NCBI RefSeq assembly: GCF_040954835.1
Contig: NC_090707.1
Coordinates: 23,020,570 to 23,084,569, forward strand
Length of the DNA: 64,000 bases
Reading direction: 5' to 3'
Source: Lepisosteus oculatus
Taxonomy: Eukaryota > Chordata > Actinopteri > Semionotiformes > Lepisosteidae
The notes beneath the pieces were generated by a model, which did not search any database, had not been told where the DNA came from, and worked only from the letters and a program-made list of their open reading frames with translations. A program made the position numbers and the translations under genes. This document shows, piece after piece, positions 1 to 13,700 of this stretch; positions within the stretch are counted from its first letter, which is position 1; every line of letters starts with the position of its first letter.

Positions 1-358
1 CCTTAAGGTATTTAATTCTGGGACAAAGTTTAAATGTTTCATTCTCTTCTGAAGATTCCATATCTTAACCCTTTGTAAATCTCTTAAATCATGTCTCATT
101 CCTTTAAAGTCTGTTTTCCTAAAACTGTAAACATTTGTTTAAGACTCTACCTGCATATTCCCACAATGCACTTTAAAGTACACTGTATAATGGTCCCAGT
201 TCTCTAATTGTTCTCTGACCTTTCTTTTCCATAATCTGTTTTGACTGTTTGAAAAGTATTTTCAGATTGGTACTATTACATGAAACAAACTGCAACTAAC
301 ATTCATTTAATTCCCTGCTCAATCTTACAAATTTAAACTGTAAATCCTTAATTCAAAT

Positions 359-849
359 ATAATAATAATAATTATAATAATAATTGCTTACACTTATATA
401 GCGCTTTTTCTGAACACTCCACTCAAAGCACTTTACAGGTAATGGGGACTCCCCTCCACCACCACCACCAATGTGCAGCATCCACCTGGATGATGCGACG
501 GCAGCCATAGTGCACCAGAACGCTCACCACACATCAGCTATCAGTGGGGAGGAGAGCAGAGTAATGAAGCCAATTCATAGATGCGGATTATTAGGAGGCC
601 ATGATTGGTAAAGGCCAATGGGAAATGTGGCCAGGACGCTGGGGTTACACCCCTAGTCTTTTCGAGAAACGCCCTGGGATTTTTAATGACCACAGAGAGT
701 CAGGACCTTGGTTTTACATCTCATCCGAAGGACGGCGCCTGTTTACAGTATAGTGTCCCCGTCACTATACTGGGGCATTAGGACCCAAATGGACTGCAGG
801 ATGAGCGCCCCCTGCTGGCCCCACTAACACCTCTTCCAGCAGCAACCTT
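359..849 (-). repeat. 5S-derived SINE family, tail region, 5'-truncated
   Basis: Read on the minus strand it runs from AAGGTTGCTGCTGGAAGAGG to an (ATT)n end at 359-387, including GCGCCCCCTGCTGGCC in plus orientation. The same body is repeated at 31846-32043 and, in diverged form after a 5S-like head, at 54425-54860. The 5S-like head is absent here. Confidence 0.7.
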
Positions 850-3800
850 AAATATATTAGGGATGCAAGCTTGAAGAAGTAAAATTAAATGAAAAGAGTC
901 ATTTCAGAAACGGTATAATTTCAGATTAAATTATTTTGATCAATAGTTCTCCAAAAAATAGTTACTTTATAAATATACCTTTTATAACATTGCATTATAC
1001 TATATATACTGTATGTAGAAAATATCTACAGTATATAAGATAGATTGATGAGATTTGAAATGGCTGAATTATCTTTTTTTACTTTTATGTTCTAGTTAAT
1101 CTTAATTAAATACAACTTTAATCTGCTAACATGTAGATGCCTATAGTTACTGCATATGTGGGAATAAAATGAATTCCGAATATCATGTCCAGTGTTATGG
1201 TTTTCATCGAGAGTCCAGTTAACAAAGATGTATTTGCATTGCATTCACAAATCACACTGCAACATACAGAAAGTACGTTCATCACATAAAAATAATGATG
1301 AGGAATTCCATAATTCAAATTAGATCTCAAATATTTTCAAATCTGTTAAAGAGCAGCTATTAACCTCCCAATTAGTTTCTTAATACATTGTTATACGTTT
1401 TGCTATACCTTAATATTTCTTTTATTCCAAGCAACACCGACCTTGCTGAATTTTGTTAAAACGTGAGTAATAGACTGAGTCATTGGCTACTTTTTTATTC
1501 TGAGGTTCACCTGCTTCTATTTTAAGCAATAGGTGTAATTGCTGACTTATAATGTGTTTATTCTGCAATAGCTTTTAAACAGTGGCTTCTGTGTTCTGCT
1601 TCCAAAGAAAATCTTGAAGGTTCATCAGTTACAGTAAAAATAAAACTAGAAAAAATAACAGAAAAAAGTCAGCCAAGGGAAGGTTTTGCCATTTTGCCAG
1701 TGGGCGCCTTAGTTTTGTTCTATTAACTTTATTCCAAATTTTATGATTAAATGTTAAGCAAGTGATGAGGAACCTACTACTGTCCTTTGATGTGAATGTC
1801 AGAATATATTTCAAAACATAATAGATCATCAGAGAAATACTCCCTTTGATATTCATATTAGGGCACTTAATGGCCCATGTCCAACTGGGAAAGAGTTCCT
1901 TGGCTTGCCAGGAGATATTTGCTCTAATAAGCAAGACAGGAGCATGGTTTTGCTGATGTTATCATTGGAAGGCCCCAACTAAATATAGGCCTTGGTTTAT
2001 ACAGTGTTTTGGATTTGTTGCAAGGGTTGATCTAATGATAGAAGAGAAAAATGTGATGGGTAAACAGCAAAAGGCTAGGAAGGTCTCATACTGAGAAGAG
2101 AAACACTTAGAAATATAAACCTAAGCCCCTTTTCCTTTTAATTAGTATCTTGATTATCTGTTAGTTTCAGAACATGAAACTTTCTCAAAGTCTATACATT
2201 GTACAGTACGTATGTATCTTCTATAATTATACATTTATATTAGAAATCATTTAAAAACCTGGGAAAACCTATTTGTACATTTATTTTATGTGCTAGCTGT
2301 ATAAAGAAACAATATTTTAAGCCTAAAATGCTAAAATGCACTTTTGTTTTTTCCACTGAAGTCAGGGACAGAAAAAACAGAAAAGTATTAATACCTTCAT
2401 CACCTCATCAAACTTTTCAGTGCTTAAGAGGCTTCCCAAGTATGACCCCTGTGTGTATGAAGGGGTTTCCGGGCAGTAATGGTACCTATGAGTAAGAGCT
2501 CACGTCTGGGCCTGCACTAGCCTGGAATGTGAGGTAATGTCTGATGCATTGGTTGCTATACGATAGAGGTGACTAAAATCCACCTCTGAGTAGAGGAGCT
2601 GTTTGAGACCTTGTTTGTTGTTCTTCACATATACATTCTATGCAAATTTATACAACAGAGGGGAACAAGGGATGAATTTTTACAACATGAACAGTACACA
2701 GAGCTGCAACCCCAAAAAATGCCCACTAATCCCCTGTCAGATCCTTACCAGAAAACAGATGTGACAACTAGGAAGATTGAATTCACATTAATTAGAATCT
2801 AAAAAAAAATGGTCACAACAAAGTAATGTATATAGATGCTGTAGCACATAATGTGTTGTTGTAGTAAATCCATCCCATATAACAATCAAGTTTAAATAAT
2901 TCATTACCATTTGTTCCTTGTCATCAACATCATTGTTCCGCTCTACATAACTATTTAATTAAAAATGACTTTTTATATTCTGCACAAAAAAACATATCTA
3001 TCATTATCTTAAAATAAAACTGCTACAATTCCTGTACCATGGAACTGTGTTTTTGCACAAGAAAAGAAAACACTGAGTGCAAGAGCAGAACAATGCAAAA
3101 TATGCAGCGCTGTATTCACTCAGGTTTCTCCATACTCGGGTTCCCTTGGTATCTAATGAATGAACTAAAAGTGAAAGTGGCAGGAGAACAGAATCATCTA
3201 TACATGATCCTTAAACATACACATTGCAATTTTTCAATTTTAACACAAATTGAATTAAATGCAATGTCATCATCTGATCTGTATTATTGATATTGCTGAA
3301 GTAAATCTAATTGGTCAAGTTAAATTAACAGTTAAATCACTATGAATTCAACTGTTATATAAGTCTAAGGCAGGTTGCACTCACAATCAAACATGTTACA
3401 TAACTAATGCAGCTGCACTATGCAAATGTCACAAACACTGGAAGTGTCTGTAAGTGCACAGCAGAAGACAAATGCACCTTCTTCAGGGAAGTCCTAGGTT
3501 ATTTATATTCAGCTGTGTCAATAGATCCAAAAATATTGTCAATTGAACAACAATAAAGAGGAAAACAGGTTAATTAATTATATCTGAAACCACAGAACAT
3601 TCACATAATGTAATTTAAAAATGAAATGCAAGTAACACACACACAAGGAAAATCAAACATGTTTCCAATAACATTTTTGTGTTACGTAAATGTAAAATTT
3701 AAGATATGTATAATTCTTATGTCATATGCAACATTGTTTTAAAACAGTTCATTAAAGTAACATGCTCAAACTTAAAAATACCGTGAATTCCAGACACGTA

Positions 3801-4291
3801 AATATTTATTTTGTTACTACGGTTCACAGTTCATGAAGCAAACATTAGGTCATAGTAGAGCATAAAATTTATATGATTCCCAGAAATATGTGCAACTTCC
3901 AAAATTCTCTTCAAGTTTAGCTTTCAAATGCCCACTTGACTAAATTGAATCTTGTCTGTTATTCTGAGGTACCTGAACCTCAGTACTTTCCTTTCAATAC
4001 CATTGAGACTACTCCTAAATATGCAGTTCTTGTTTTGATAAGTACGAACAACATAAATACTGTGTTAAAATGCTTTGAATTCCATTGAGAATACTGTTGC
4101 AAATCATATAGTTAAAACCTACCTATTTATATATGTAAACATATGTTTTTCCATATTTTATCACATATTTATACTTAATTTATGTATACCATAAAGCATT
4201 TGCTACCAATATTTTTGATACAATGACACTATGTATTGTCTCTGACTGCCACCTGGAGGTGTTTCTGGCTGGCATTGAACATGTGAAAGGA
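850..4291. other. Intergenic, no feature found
   Basis: AT-rich DNA without a supported gene. Short open frames of 60-100 codons have no family resemblance, no splice partners and low-complexity composition. Confidence 0.6.
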
Positions 4292-4441
4292 TTATTTCAA
4301 AGAGAACAAGCTAGTACAGTTGGAAATAATAGAATGTGTATCTGGAGTCAGTTTGCCGAGTTCTTGCAGAGCCTCTGGGCTGTTCTTTACATATTCAGTA
4401 AATTTCAATTTTTCCTCAAGCTCCTTGCACCGATCTTGAAT
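4292..4441 (-). CDS. Coiled-coil gene, last coding exon
   Basis: Begins IQDRCKELEEKLKF after an acceptor ending TTTAAG, continues the coiled coil, then ends in a polar tail SNCTSLFSLK and TAA. It is too short to be found from ORF length and was placed by phase match. A possible polyadenylation signal (AATAAA on the minus strand) lies at 3805-3810. Confidence 0.8.
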   Translation of the reverse strand: MQDRCKELEEKLKFTEYVKNSPEALQELGKLTPDTHSIISNCTSLFSLK

Positions 4442-6916
4442 CTTAAATGAGAGAAAGGAAGACTTAAAAATATATCAAAATATTCTTAGATTGAATCATG
4501 ATAGAGATGTTTTAAGAAACCAAAAAAATGAAACATGATGGTGTAAAGCCCCGATTTTAAATCTATAACCTATATCAGTAGAGTATATCAGTATATTGTC
4601 ACTTTATGGACATGTCTTCATAGTCAAATGTTTAACTTGTAATATAATATGACGGCACTGTACATTTATGTGTAACTCCATTAAAAATATTACCTATATG
4701 AATTTATATGTGAATATACATATTTAATTATACATAAAATGTTGCTATTGCTAATCCATCACGTTTACCGATCACATACTGTATGTTACCTCATCATTAA
4801 TATAATTTGTTCCTATCAAGATATCCATTAAGACAAAAGGCTATAAATACATCTAATAATGCACTTCTGACAGGATAAATTGTTTAAAAAAAAATGACTA
4901 AAGTTCTATAAAAAGTGCGACACAGAAATGATTGTGTAAAAAGAAAAAAATATTAAGTTAAAAAAGTAGAATAATTCACAATGTCTAGCACACATATTAT
5001 ATAATGTAGTTTATTTTGAGTATTTAATCCATTTATATATAGATCTTAACTATCCTTCTTCCATTTGCTGAAGATCTAGATTCATTTCACTTTTAATGGA
5101 AACTCATAAAAACAGAAGACAAACAGTTAATCTCTATTTTCCTTTACTGCAAGAACATAAAATACATTATCTCATTTATCTAGTTTTCTAACCGCTTACT
5201 CCTTGTAAGGGTCACAGTGGTAATAGGTTGACAATGGCAGGGCAGACCAGACTGAGTTGCTCCTGGGAGATTTCCAGGTGCTCCCAGACCAGCTGAGAGA
5301 TATACAATAAACTCCCAGTGAGTGCTGGGTCGGCTCCAAGGTCTTTTTACTTTGTTTAAGTGTTTTCAAACCATACAAACAGTTATTTTCTTACATATAT
5401 ATATAAGTTCTTAAAGTTATTGCAATATTTATCGGTAAGCTTAAAAGATATTAAGAGTTTCACAGTTTAATAAAGAAATGGTCAATTTAAACCATGTTTA
5501 ACATAATGTAGACTACTTTAAGAAGCATTATAAATTTATTTTAATTACAAATATAAATCTTAAAATTCATTCAAGAAAATAAACCCATACTTAATTTGAA
5601 AACAATTCACAAATACAGAAATATTATTACCATGATTTATGTTTATTATTAAATGATTTAACGTTTGTTGTCCTCTGTAGGGGATAGAGAGGCTATTTTG
5701 TACAGTATACAAAATATGTATAGTTTAGCTATTTGACACTTACCATTTCAATTTGTCGGATTAGAGAAGGACGGATTTCTAACTCAAGCATCATATCTCC
5801 TTGCAATATATTTTCATGGTACTCCTCCAGCTTTAGATGTTGCTCCAGACTTCGGATTTGATTAAGGCACTCTTTGTACTTTTGGTTAAGCATCTCTGCT
5901 TTTTGCTCATCTCTTGCTTCCCATTCTGTAAGTTGCTTCAGATGGTCCATTTCATTTTTCTTGTCTTTGAGTTGAATACGAATGTTTTTAACCTTCTGCA
6001 AGACCTGTGTAATTTGCTGTTCCAGAATTTTTGCTCTCTCTTCACGCCACCTGAGTGCCATGAGCTCCATTCTGGCATTTCTTAGCTTTGCTTTTATGTC
6101 AGTCATTCGTTCTCCTTGACCGTTCCCACTTTCTATTTTTAAGAAGCTTGAAGGCTTTCTTAAGTGTTCTGTCTTCTCTAGGTTTGGGCTATTGGAGGTC
6201 TCCACTTTTGCTTGGCTAAATGAGTGTTTTGGCCACTTTTGGTCACTATATTTCATCTGGTAAAGGTCAACCCATTGAGATGCTAGGTTAGCTGCCAGAA
6301 GGCTTTTATAGACAATATCTGGTACCAACCAAAGGATTTTTCCAAAATGCAGTACCCCCCCGGCCTCCTTAGGTGCACTCTGTGGATTAAAGTTCTCTGC
6401 TTTAATGGGGCCAGGAGTGAGCAGCAAAGCCCACCTCCGTCGCAGGATAAAAAGTTCGTTAGCCACCTTAGCAATGGATTCCTTTGGTTGCACTTTTGGT
6501 TTTGTCCAGGACTCCTGAAGAGAAGTTAAGGGTGAGAACATATCTGAGAAGCATTCTGAGATTCCTCCTTCATCATTAACATAAAGACTTTCACAAAGAG
6601 GGATAACCACTTTGTCATCAAAGGTTTCTTTCATTGACCTTAGATGCTCTATGAAGGAGCAGAGCCATGAGATATAACCTTGAAGGTCAATACCTCCATT
6701 ATTAACTGTGATGTTCACACCTACTTGATTTGTGATAGCTGGTATTCCAGCAAGATGCCAGAGCACATCCAGGCTCTCAATCTCTCCCTGGTAACTCTCA
6801 GTAAGCACACTCAGAACATGCTTTAAGGTGTCCAGATCAAAAGCTTCTTTGCAGACCTGAACATGTGTCTCAAAGGAGGCAATTTCCTTCCGGAGACATG
6901 AATAAAGCTGATCCAT
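4292..6916 (-). CDS. Uncharacterised coiled-coil protein, two coding exons (440 aa)
   Basis: Exons are 6916-5744 (391 codons) and 4441-4292 (49 codons plus TAA). The first ends at a consensus donor (ATG|GTAAGT) and the second starts after TTTAAG, so the frame continues in phase 0. The chosen ATG at 6916 lies 9 bases after a likely acceptor (ATATCTTTACAG), which suggests that an upstream non-coding exon exists; extra coding sequence further 5' cannot be excluded. Residues 1 to about 240 look globular, with hydrophobic stretches such as GYISWLCSFIEHL and no signal peptide. Residues about 275 to 425 are charged and heptad-like (for example LRNARMELMALRWREERAKI), so a long coiled coil is likely. 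The C-terminus is short and polar. I do not recognise the family. A cytoskeletal or centrosomal role would be a guess. The clean open frame and matching splice sites make a real gene very likely. Confidence 0.85.
5178..5345. repeat. Dispersed fish repeat fragment
   Basis: TTTTCTAACCGCTTACTCC followed by CTCCTGGGAGATTTCCAGGT and CCAGACCAGCTGAGAGATAT, the pattern of a common fish repeat ending in a coding-like segment. It lies in the intron of the coiled-coil gene. The class is unclear. Confidence 0.5.
5744..6916 (-). CDS. Coiled-coil gene, large coding exon (start codon)
   Basis: 1173 bases, 391 uninterrupted codons from ATG to the donor GTAAGT. The raw frame runs four codons into the intron before a stop; those intronic codons (VSVK) should not be counted as protein. 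Confidence 0.85.
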
Positions 6917-9092
6917 AATGCTTCCTGTAAAGATATATTCACAGGCTGAAGAATTGAAGCTATTTGTCTAATTAATGTGGTCATGTAACAGGTTAAATTA
7001 CCTGTTACAAAAGCAATGCAAATTGGATGATATCATGAAAGAAATTAAATGAGTTGCAGTATACTGATACCCCAGTTCTTATTTTTAGACATATTGCAAA
7101 ATCATGTATTTTTCAGTTTCAAGACAGAAATGACATTCATGGAAATGTATGTCTCCAGTCATATAGGGTAAAGATATTTAATGAGTGTAGGCCTTTGTGA
7201 CAAGAAATATAGGTTCACAGGCCAAATCATTGAAACATTCAACATCAGAGAACCTCACCTATTTGAACTTCAAAGGTGCTGAAAGCTACATTTACTAGTT
7301 TTGAAAGGTCACCCTTTGAAGTGTCTGACCTGTCACTACACAATGAATGATGTTTATAAAGTTTGCTCTTTCCATTGCAAATTTCATGTTAAATGTTAAG
7401 AAACAGAGAAAAATTAATTTGGACAAGTTAACCAAAGGAAAATTTGATTGATGTGAAGCATTAGGCTGTGTTTTCCAGTTCAGCTTTAATTGCTAGTTAA
7501 AAAAAATGAGACTTGCAATAAAAAAATAAAAATCTTCTCTGCAAGCTGATGAAGAGTCAGCTCAAATCTTAGATTACCTAAAATGCTATTCAGTAAGAAT
7601 CTTTCTAACTGATTCTTTACTAAGAGAAGCACCCTAATCTTCTGATATCTGTAGTGCCATTTTGTCTGGTACATTATGGATAATAACACATAAAAAACTA
7701 TCACATGTTGAATAAGACACAGCACAAATACTGTTATTCATGTTTCTGTATTAATTATATCTGTATTAATATAATCTAAATTGTTGCTATGGTGAGAAAA
7801 CAGTTTTGGTTTCCACAGCATAGTAAATAGATGATGGATGGAGAGATGGATAGAATCTTTTCTATCGAGATAAAACTGAAAACAAAATTAAATAAAAATG
7901 TTGGAAAACACAAAAATGAACTATAGTGCAGAACTATAACTGCTGTTTTTTAGGTAATTAAATTATAACACTGTTATTGGAAACTGCAGTTAAATAACTA
8001 CACAACTGACTTGCAGACAGGAATCTTTGCATAAATGCTATATACTGAATGTTAACTTTTAATTTCACATACAATAAACATTAAACTCTATTATGATATT
8101 ATTATAGAATATTTTCATATCTCTTTAAATCCTTAAATCACAGACATGTTTACTGCACCCACAGAAATTACATCAGCTTTGGGACTATATACTTCAGGTC
8201 AATTTCCCGTTTAAAAAACTTTGTTTCTTCTCATGTTTACACTATTTTAAAATATTTGTTTTAAATCACTACAGACAATTTTTAAATCTTTTTTTCTTCC
8301 TATCTACTGATATCAACTACATTTATTTTCTCTTCTCTTTTCTGGATGTAATGCCAACTACAGTAAACTTAAATATGTTTACTGTAGAATTAATGTAATG
8401 CACCGTATGCAGTGCATAATATTTGTCACTATAGTCTGAAAGAAACTCATTAGATATAATATACAACACATCCTTAGAATAAATTATTATGTAACACCAA
8501 ACACTTACCAAAATGTATTAGAGCTGGTCAGAGATTCTTGTATGTGGCTGAACTTCCTCAGTTGCTAAAGAAAATGATCACAATCTTCTAAACATGAGTA
8601 GAATCATATTTCTTAATTTCATTATGTATTTCAGCTTTTAACAGAGAATGCTTTTCCAAAGAGAATGTTTTTCACAAATTTAGTACTTTGGCATCCTCAC
8701 TTAGTGTAATCCATTAGTTCCACTTCTGTTAACAATTATTATGGTTTCCCATTTATTCTTCTGTTAATATTTATTTTCAACTATATTTAAATAATATTTT
8801 CAATTCATTTACAATTTACTATTTAAACTTCTTAGTTATAATTTTTTACTTTGGATGCAAACCTGTTCTATGGTTCTATAATGTTTTCAGATTTCTCTGT
8901 ATTCCCTGTCTTAACTTGCCAAGCCAGGGCTAAAGTACAGAAGCCTTGCAAGACACAAAGTGATCTCTCCACAGTAACCGCAAGTTAAAACATGCAGTCC
9001 CTAAGCAATAAAGCCTACTGTCACTGTTCCTTCACTGCTAAAGACAATCCCTTATTAGTCAAATGCCATAGCAGGACTACTTTGTTAACATA
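6917..9092. other. Upstream of the coiled-coil gene, no feature found
   Basis: A 5' UTR exon and promoter of the minus-strand gene are expected here or further right, but I could not place them. Confidence 0.5.
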
Positions 9093-9230
9093 GTGAAAAG
9101 AGAAGAAAGAAAACACAACGTTATATGTTCTATCTTCACTTTTCAGCATGAAATAAACCTATTACTAGTTCCTTTACAGCTTACTCATGCTGATGCAGCT
9201 ACCCACCTGAACTACTTTGTTAACATTAGA
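9093..9230 (+). repeat. Penelope-like/fold-back repeat fragment
   Basis: CAGCATGAAATAAACCTATT through GCTACCCACCTGAACTA matches the element at 28191-28398. Its left part (GTGAAAAGAGAAGAAAGAA) is an imperfect inverted copy of TTCTATCTTCACTTTTCA. It makes a spurious 83-codon ORF. Confidence 0.55.
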
Positions 9231-9990
9231 AAATATCCTCCAAGTTCTACAGAACTGGGGTTTGATTACAGCTATGGTGATACATCTAATTTTAGGACAT
9301 ACTGTAATCACCAAAGGGAAAATAGCAAAAAAGAAAAGGTATAAAATCAGGGCAATGGCATGTTGTATTTAATATAACAAATGCATGTTATGCATTTATT
9401 CATCTTTATTGCTGATAACTATTACTTTTGCATAATTGTCTATAAAGTTTGTGAGATTAAGTATTCTAAGAGGAATTAAAATTGTACTCAAAAGTACTCA
9501 AACAGTGTTACATTTCTAATTCCTATCAGTAATGGAAAAATGAGTATGAATTTCGGTAACTCCCAGTACTAGTATAATACAAATAACTGTTTAGTTGATA
9601 ATAAAATTAACTGTGTAATGTTTAATTGTCTTATACTGTATATAAACTCTTCAAGTGAAATTGTTTACTGTGGTACCTTTAATAATGATTGATACAATGA
9701 AAAAGCTCTAAATTGTTTCTCCTGGAATTGTGAACACAACAGACCTTTGGCTTGCTAAGCTCATTTGTTAGGCCAGTGTAGCAGGTACAAAGATCCTCAG
9801 CTTGGATCCAGTTTTGTGTCTAGTCTAAAAATGCAGAGCTCACACACCAAGCAGACCCCACTGGTGTCATTACCCAAACAATCTTGCTTACATTGCCTGT
9901 TGTTGTCTACCTCTATTCAATAACAGTGCCCCTGCTTCATGTTGTCACAGATATTCTTTGACAGGGGCATGTGTTTGCACAAAACATAAT

Positions 9991-10707
9991 GCCGGCTTCA
10001 CACTACACTACACGAGTTGTAAAAACTCACAGTGTGCACCCGTTACCATCAGTTGTGTAGTGTGACACCTCCAGCATCTCAGTCATAACGCTCTTTATTA
10101 TCCCTATGACTCTCTGTGACTCGCTACGATAAAATCAAACTGGTTTGATTTTCTTGTAGCGAGTCAAAAGTCGTAGGGGTGGGCAGTGAGACAGATGTGT
10201 ACTTGTGAGATAATGTGCCCATTATATTACATGTTAAAGCGCAATGCTAATTTGTTTATAATTTTTGTTTTAAAGGTGTTTTATATTTTTAACTGTTTTA
10301 GTTTTGTAAATTGTTCTATATTTATAAAGAAGAATGATATTTTTAAAGATGTTTATTTGTGGAAAACAATGTCTGTGTTACATTTTTCAAGATGTTTACA
10401 TGCTTGCTCTCCAGGTTGTTTGTTTACTTTCATGCGGTGCTCCTCTTCTTATTCCAGTGTGCTCCACGTTGATTGGCTGCCAAAATGAGGCGACCATGCA
10501 GTACTTTCGCGCTGCAATACGAGATTTGGAAAGGTGATGAAAAATTGTGAGGGAAATGTGTAATTAGTCAACGCCTGCAATTCCTAGTCATATCATTTGA
10601 CACCCTCTAGGACCGAAAAGGAAGCGAGATTCAGCAATTGCAGTCGTTAAATTTGACATGATCTCCAAACAAGAAGTCATGTCAAGTCTCGTAGTGTGAT
10701 GCTTGCT
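9991..10707. mobile_element. Harbinger-like MITE (non-autonomous DNA transposon)
   Basis: Imperfect terminal inverted repeats: GCCGGCTTCACACTACACTA at the left and GTCTCGTAGTGTGATGCTTGC at the right. An internal imperfect palindrome spans 10118-10165 (GACTCGCTACGATAAAATC and its complement). I find no transposase frame. The superfamily is a guess from TIR style. Confidence 0.5.
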
Positions 10708-13700
10708 GAAGGGAAAAAAGTAACACGCAAGATCTGTACACATGCTGCTCCTCAAAATTCTGGACCACCCTTGGTGAATGAATCACCATCCTTAGTATTT
10801 TCTATGACCTCAAAAGGACTTTTTGAATATAAAAATAAGGGCCTTATAAGTATGTCATTGAAGGAAAAAAATAGATGAAGGATTGTTGTGTGTTTCAAGA
10901 GAACTGGAAAAATCTTTCTTTGTATAAGACGGCTTTGATTTGTATGTATTACAGTCGGTGTTGCCAAAGTAATAGTTGTAGAAATTAATTTATTGCTGTT
11001 TTTATATTGGTGATAAAGGGGTATACGTATATTTTAATAGACATCCAATGTAGATGCAATGTGTATTTTTAAGGCAGGTAATACAGTGTATAAAATAAAT
11101 ACCAATAAATGCAGATTTATTCACAGGTAAATAATACTATGTACTGTATATAGATAGAGCCTATTTTTGTGATTATGATGTGTGTAGCCCAGTTGAAGTA
11201 CATTTTAATCAAATGAGGCCTAACATAGCAAATGGGTTAATACCCTTGTTCTAATCCATGGAGAATGTTTTATATTATGATTATAGAAAGAAACAAAATG
11301 TCATTTAGGACAAAGCAACAGATTATCATAGCTAAAGCCAATTGCATTTTTAGTAAGACTGCAAGCTATGAGCAAAAATGAGAAATATCTCTGCAGTGTT
11401 GAGTACTGTCCTTAAGAGGGAATAATTGTAAAGCATGGGAAGTCAAATGGTTTCACTGAGGAAAATATACATTCTTTAAAATGGGGGATTCTTTAAAATT
11501 AAATTCTGAGTATAAAGGCTCAGTCATGACAGGCTAGGACATCTAACAGCTGTTAATTAAATGTTATCACAGACTTATATGATAAGAAAAACTGTGTTGT
11601 TGACTCTGATTTGCTGAGCTTAAACAACAGAATAGCTCAGTGTTCTACTTTGCTAAATAGTAACAGCTTTCTTTTGTAATAAATTTGAGCAAACAAAACT
11701 ACCATGGTGACTAAAGCATTACATTGTTTGTTTGAGTAGCAGTGAGTTGGTGCTATTAACATCAGTTGGCAGAGATAAGAAAACAACAAACATGAAACCT
11801 CAAGGTCTGCATTTCATGTGCATTTACTGTAGGAAATACACTGAGTAACCTATTTTCCAATAAGGAACTCTAGCTGTTAGACCATGTTGTTGAGTATTAT
11901 ACTGGATAAAAGTCGGTCTTTACAGGTACAACTTTAATTTTCTTTCTTTTAATGAAGAACTGTCTGTTCTTAACTAACCTGACTTATCCCTATGCAAAAT
12001 TTGCTGTATATAAAGCCAATGGACAGATGGATATACAGTATGTAAATAGAGCAAGACTGTCACACTGTTGTTGTTCCCAAAGACACTCAAAATAATTTAC
12101 TGTAGGTGTCCTGTAGCAAAGACCAGTCTGTTGTGATAGTAATGTTGGTGCATGGTTGGAGTATGTGGGTCAGTGAGTCTAGACATGCTCTTGTAATCTG
12201 TTTTTGAAATATGAAGTAAGATATATCCTGGCCTGCTGGACAATGAAAGGCAAATGGTTGGTGTTCTAAACCTGCATTTCACTCCGGTGTTCCCTAAAGT
12301 AGAAGTTAGCAATACGCCTCAGGCAATAGAAAAACAAAGCTGTGTATCAAATAGGAACAAGTAATAGGTTTATCCCATGCTGAAAACAGAAAAAAGAAAA
12401 CACAATGTTTCGGCTGTGGAGCCTTCTTCAGGTGTGTGAAATACAGTAGTATCAAATAGTATTAGCAAAGTGTTTAGGTACTAGAAGAACATTGTTGTTC
12501 TGCTGACCAATTTATGTCGCAATTGCAAAAACTTTAAAAATGGATTCTTAATAAATCTTTAGAACAGAAAAACTGAAGAAGATAAAGCTAATATTCAAAC
12601 AATATTAAAAAAAGAGAGGGGCATAGAAGGAAAACAAAATAATACAAGAAAGGGTCTAATCAAATAAATGCTTCAAAAGAAACAGAAAGTGTCTGGCTGT
12701 AGAAAAAAAAAGTACAGAATTATTTGGCTACACAGTACTTCTCTCAGAAATAAAGTAATGAAAATTAATTAAACCAGGTGTCTAATGGTGATGAAGTGTG
12801 TCTTCATCTCTGCCCAATCTTACAGAAATGACTTTTTAATTGCAAATAGACAATACAAATTTGTGTCTAAAGACTAACAGCTAACTTGAAAACATAATTG
12901 AAATGAAATTAAGGGGTCAATTTCACAGTCATGAAAAACATATTAGCCACATTCACTCAAACATGTTCTATCACAGGCACACCCAAAACATGTGTAAATG
13001 AATCAGCCACAACTTAATTTAATCTGTGACAGTGTTGGGACTATTGTATGATAATTCTCGTCTGGAACTGCCAACATCATTTTATATACACTCTGTATGC
13101 AACTTTAATATGTATTATCTAGTGCTCTAAATTGTTGGAGCAAGAAACAGTACTTTCTCAGATTGCATTAACAAATCAGGACTGCCATCTGGCTTGTCTA
13201 GGTCTCTATCCAATACCATCAACCAATAGGATATTAGTAGGGTTGCCAAATTGGACAGAACAGCAGGAAAAGCAATTCACCAAAAAACAAATTATCTTCA
13301 TATGAACCCAGTGTCAAACTGTCTACATGTATTACACTCTTTTTTACCTGTATTACAACAGTTGTATGGCCTTTTCCTAAAATAAATAAATGTTAGCTTT
13401 TGACAAATGATTTTTAAATTATTTCAATACTAACTCCTTTTCTTGTTGCTGGCAACTGTTTCATTGTTATCTGTAATAATGTTATATGTTTTTTCTTCAT
13501 TTCTGCATGGGCTCTAATTTAACAATCATCAGACTTTAACCCCACCATCAAATGTTGTACCCAAATATAGCACAGCACTCTTCAAGGAAACATGTCTGTT
13601 GAAAGCAATGTAATGTGTCACAAGTTAATTGGCTGTTACTGTTTATGGTAATAAAGGTGCGCATATCTCCCACACGTCTCCTCCCGCATCACAGCATGTC

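Noticed and set aside
5837..6529. Plus-strand frames of 60-82 codons
   Set aside because: Antisense shadows of the coiled-coil exon.
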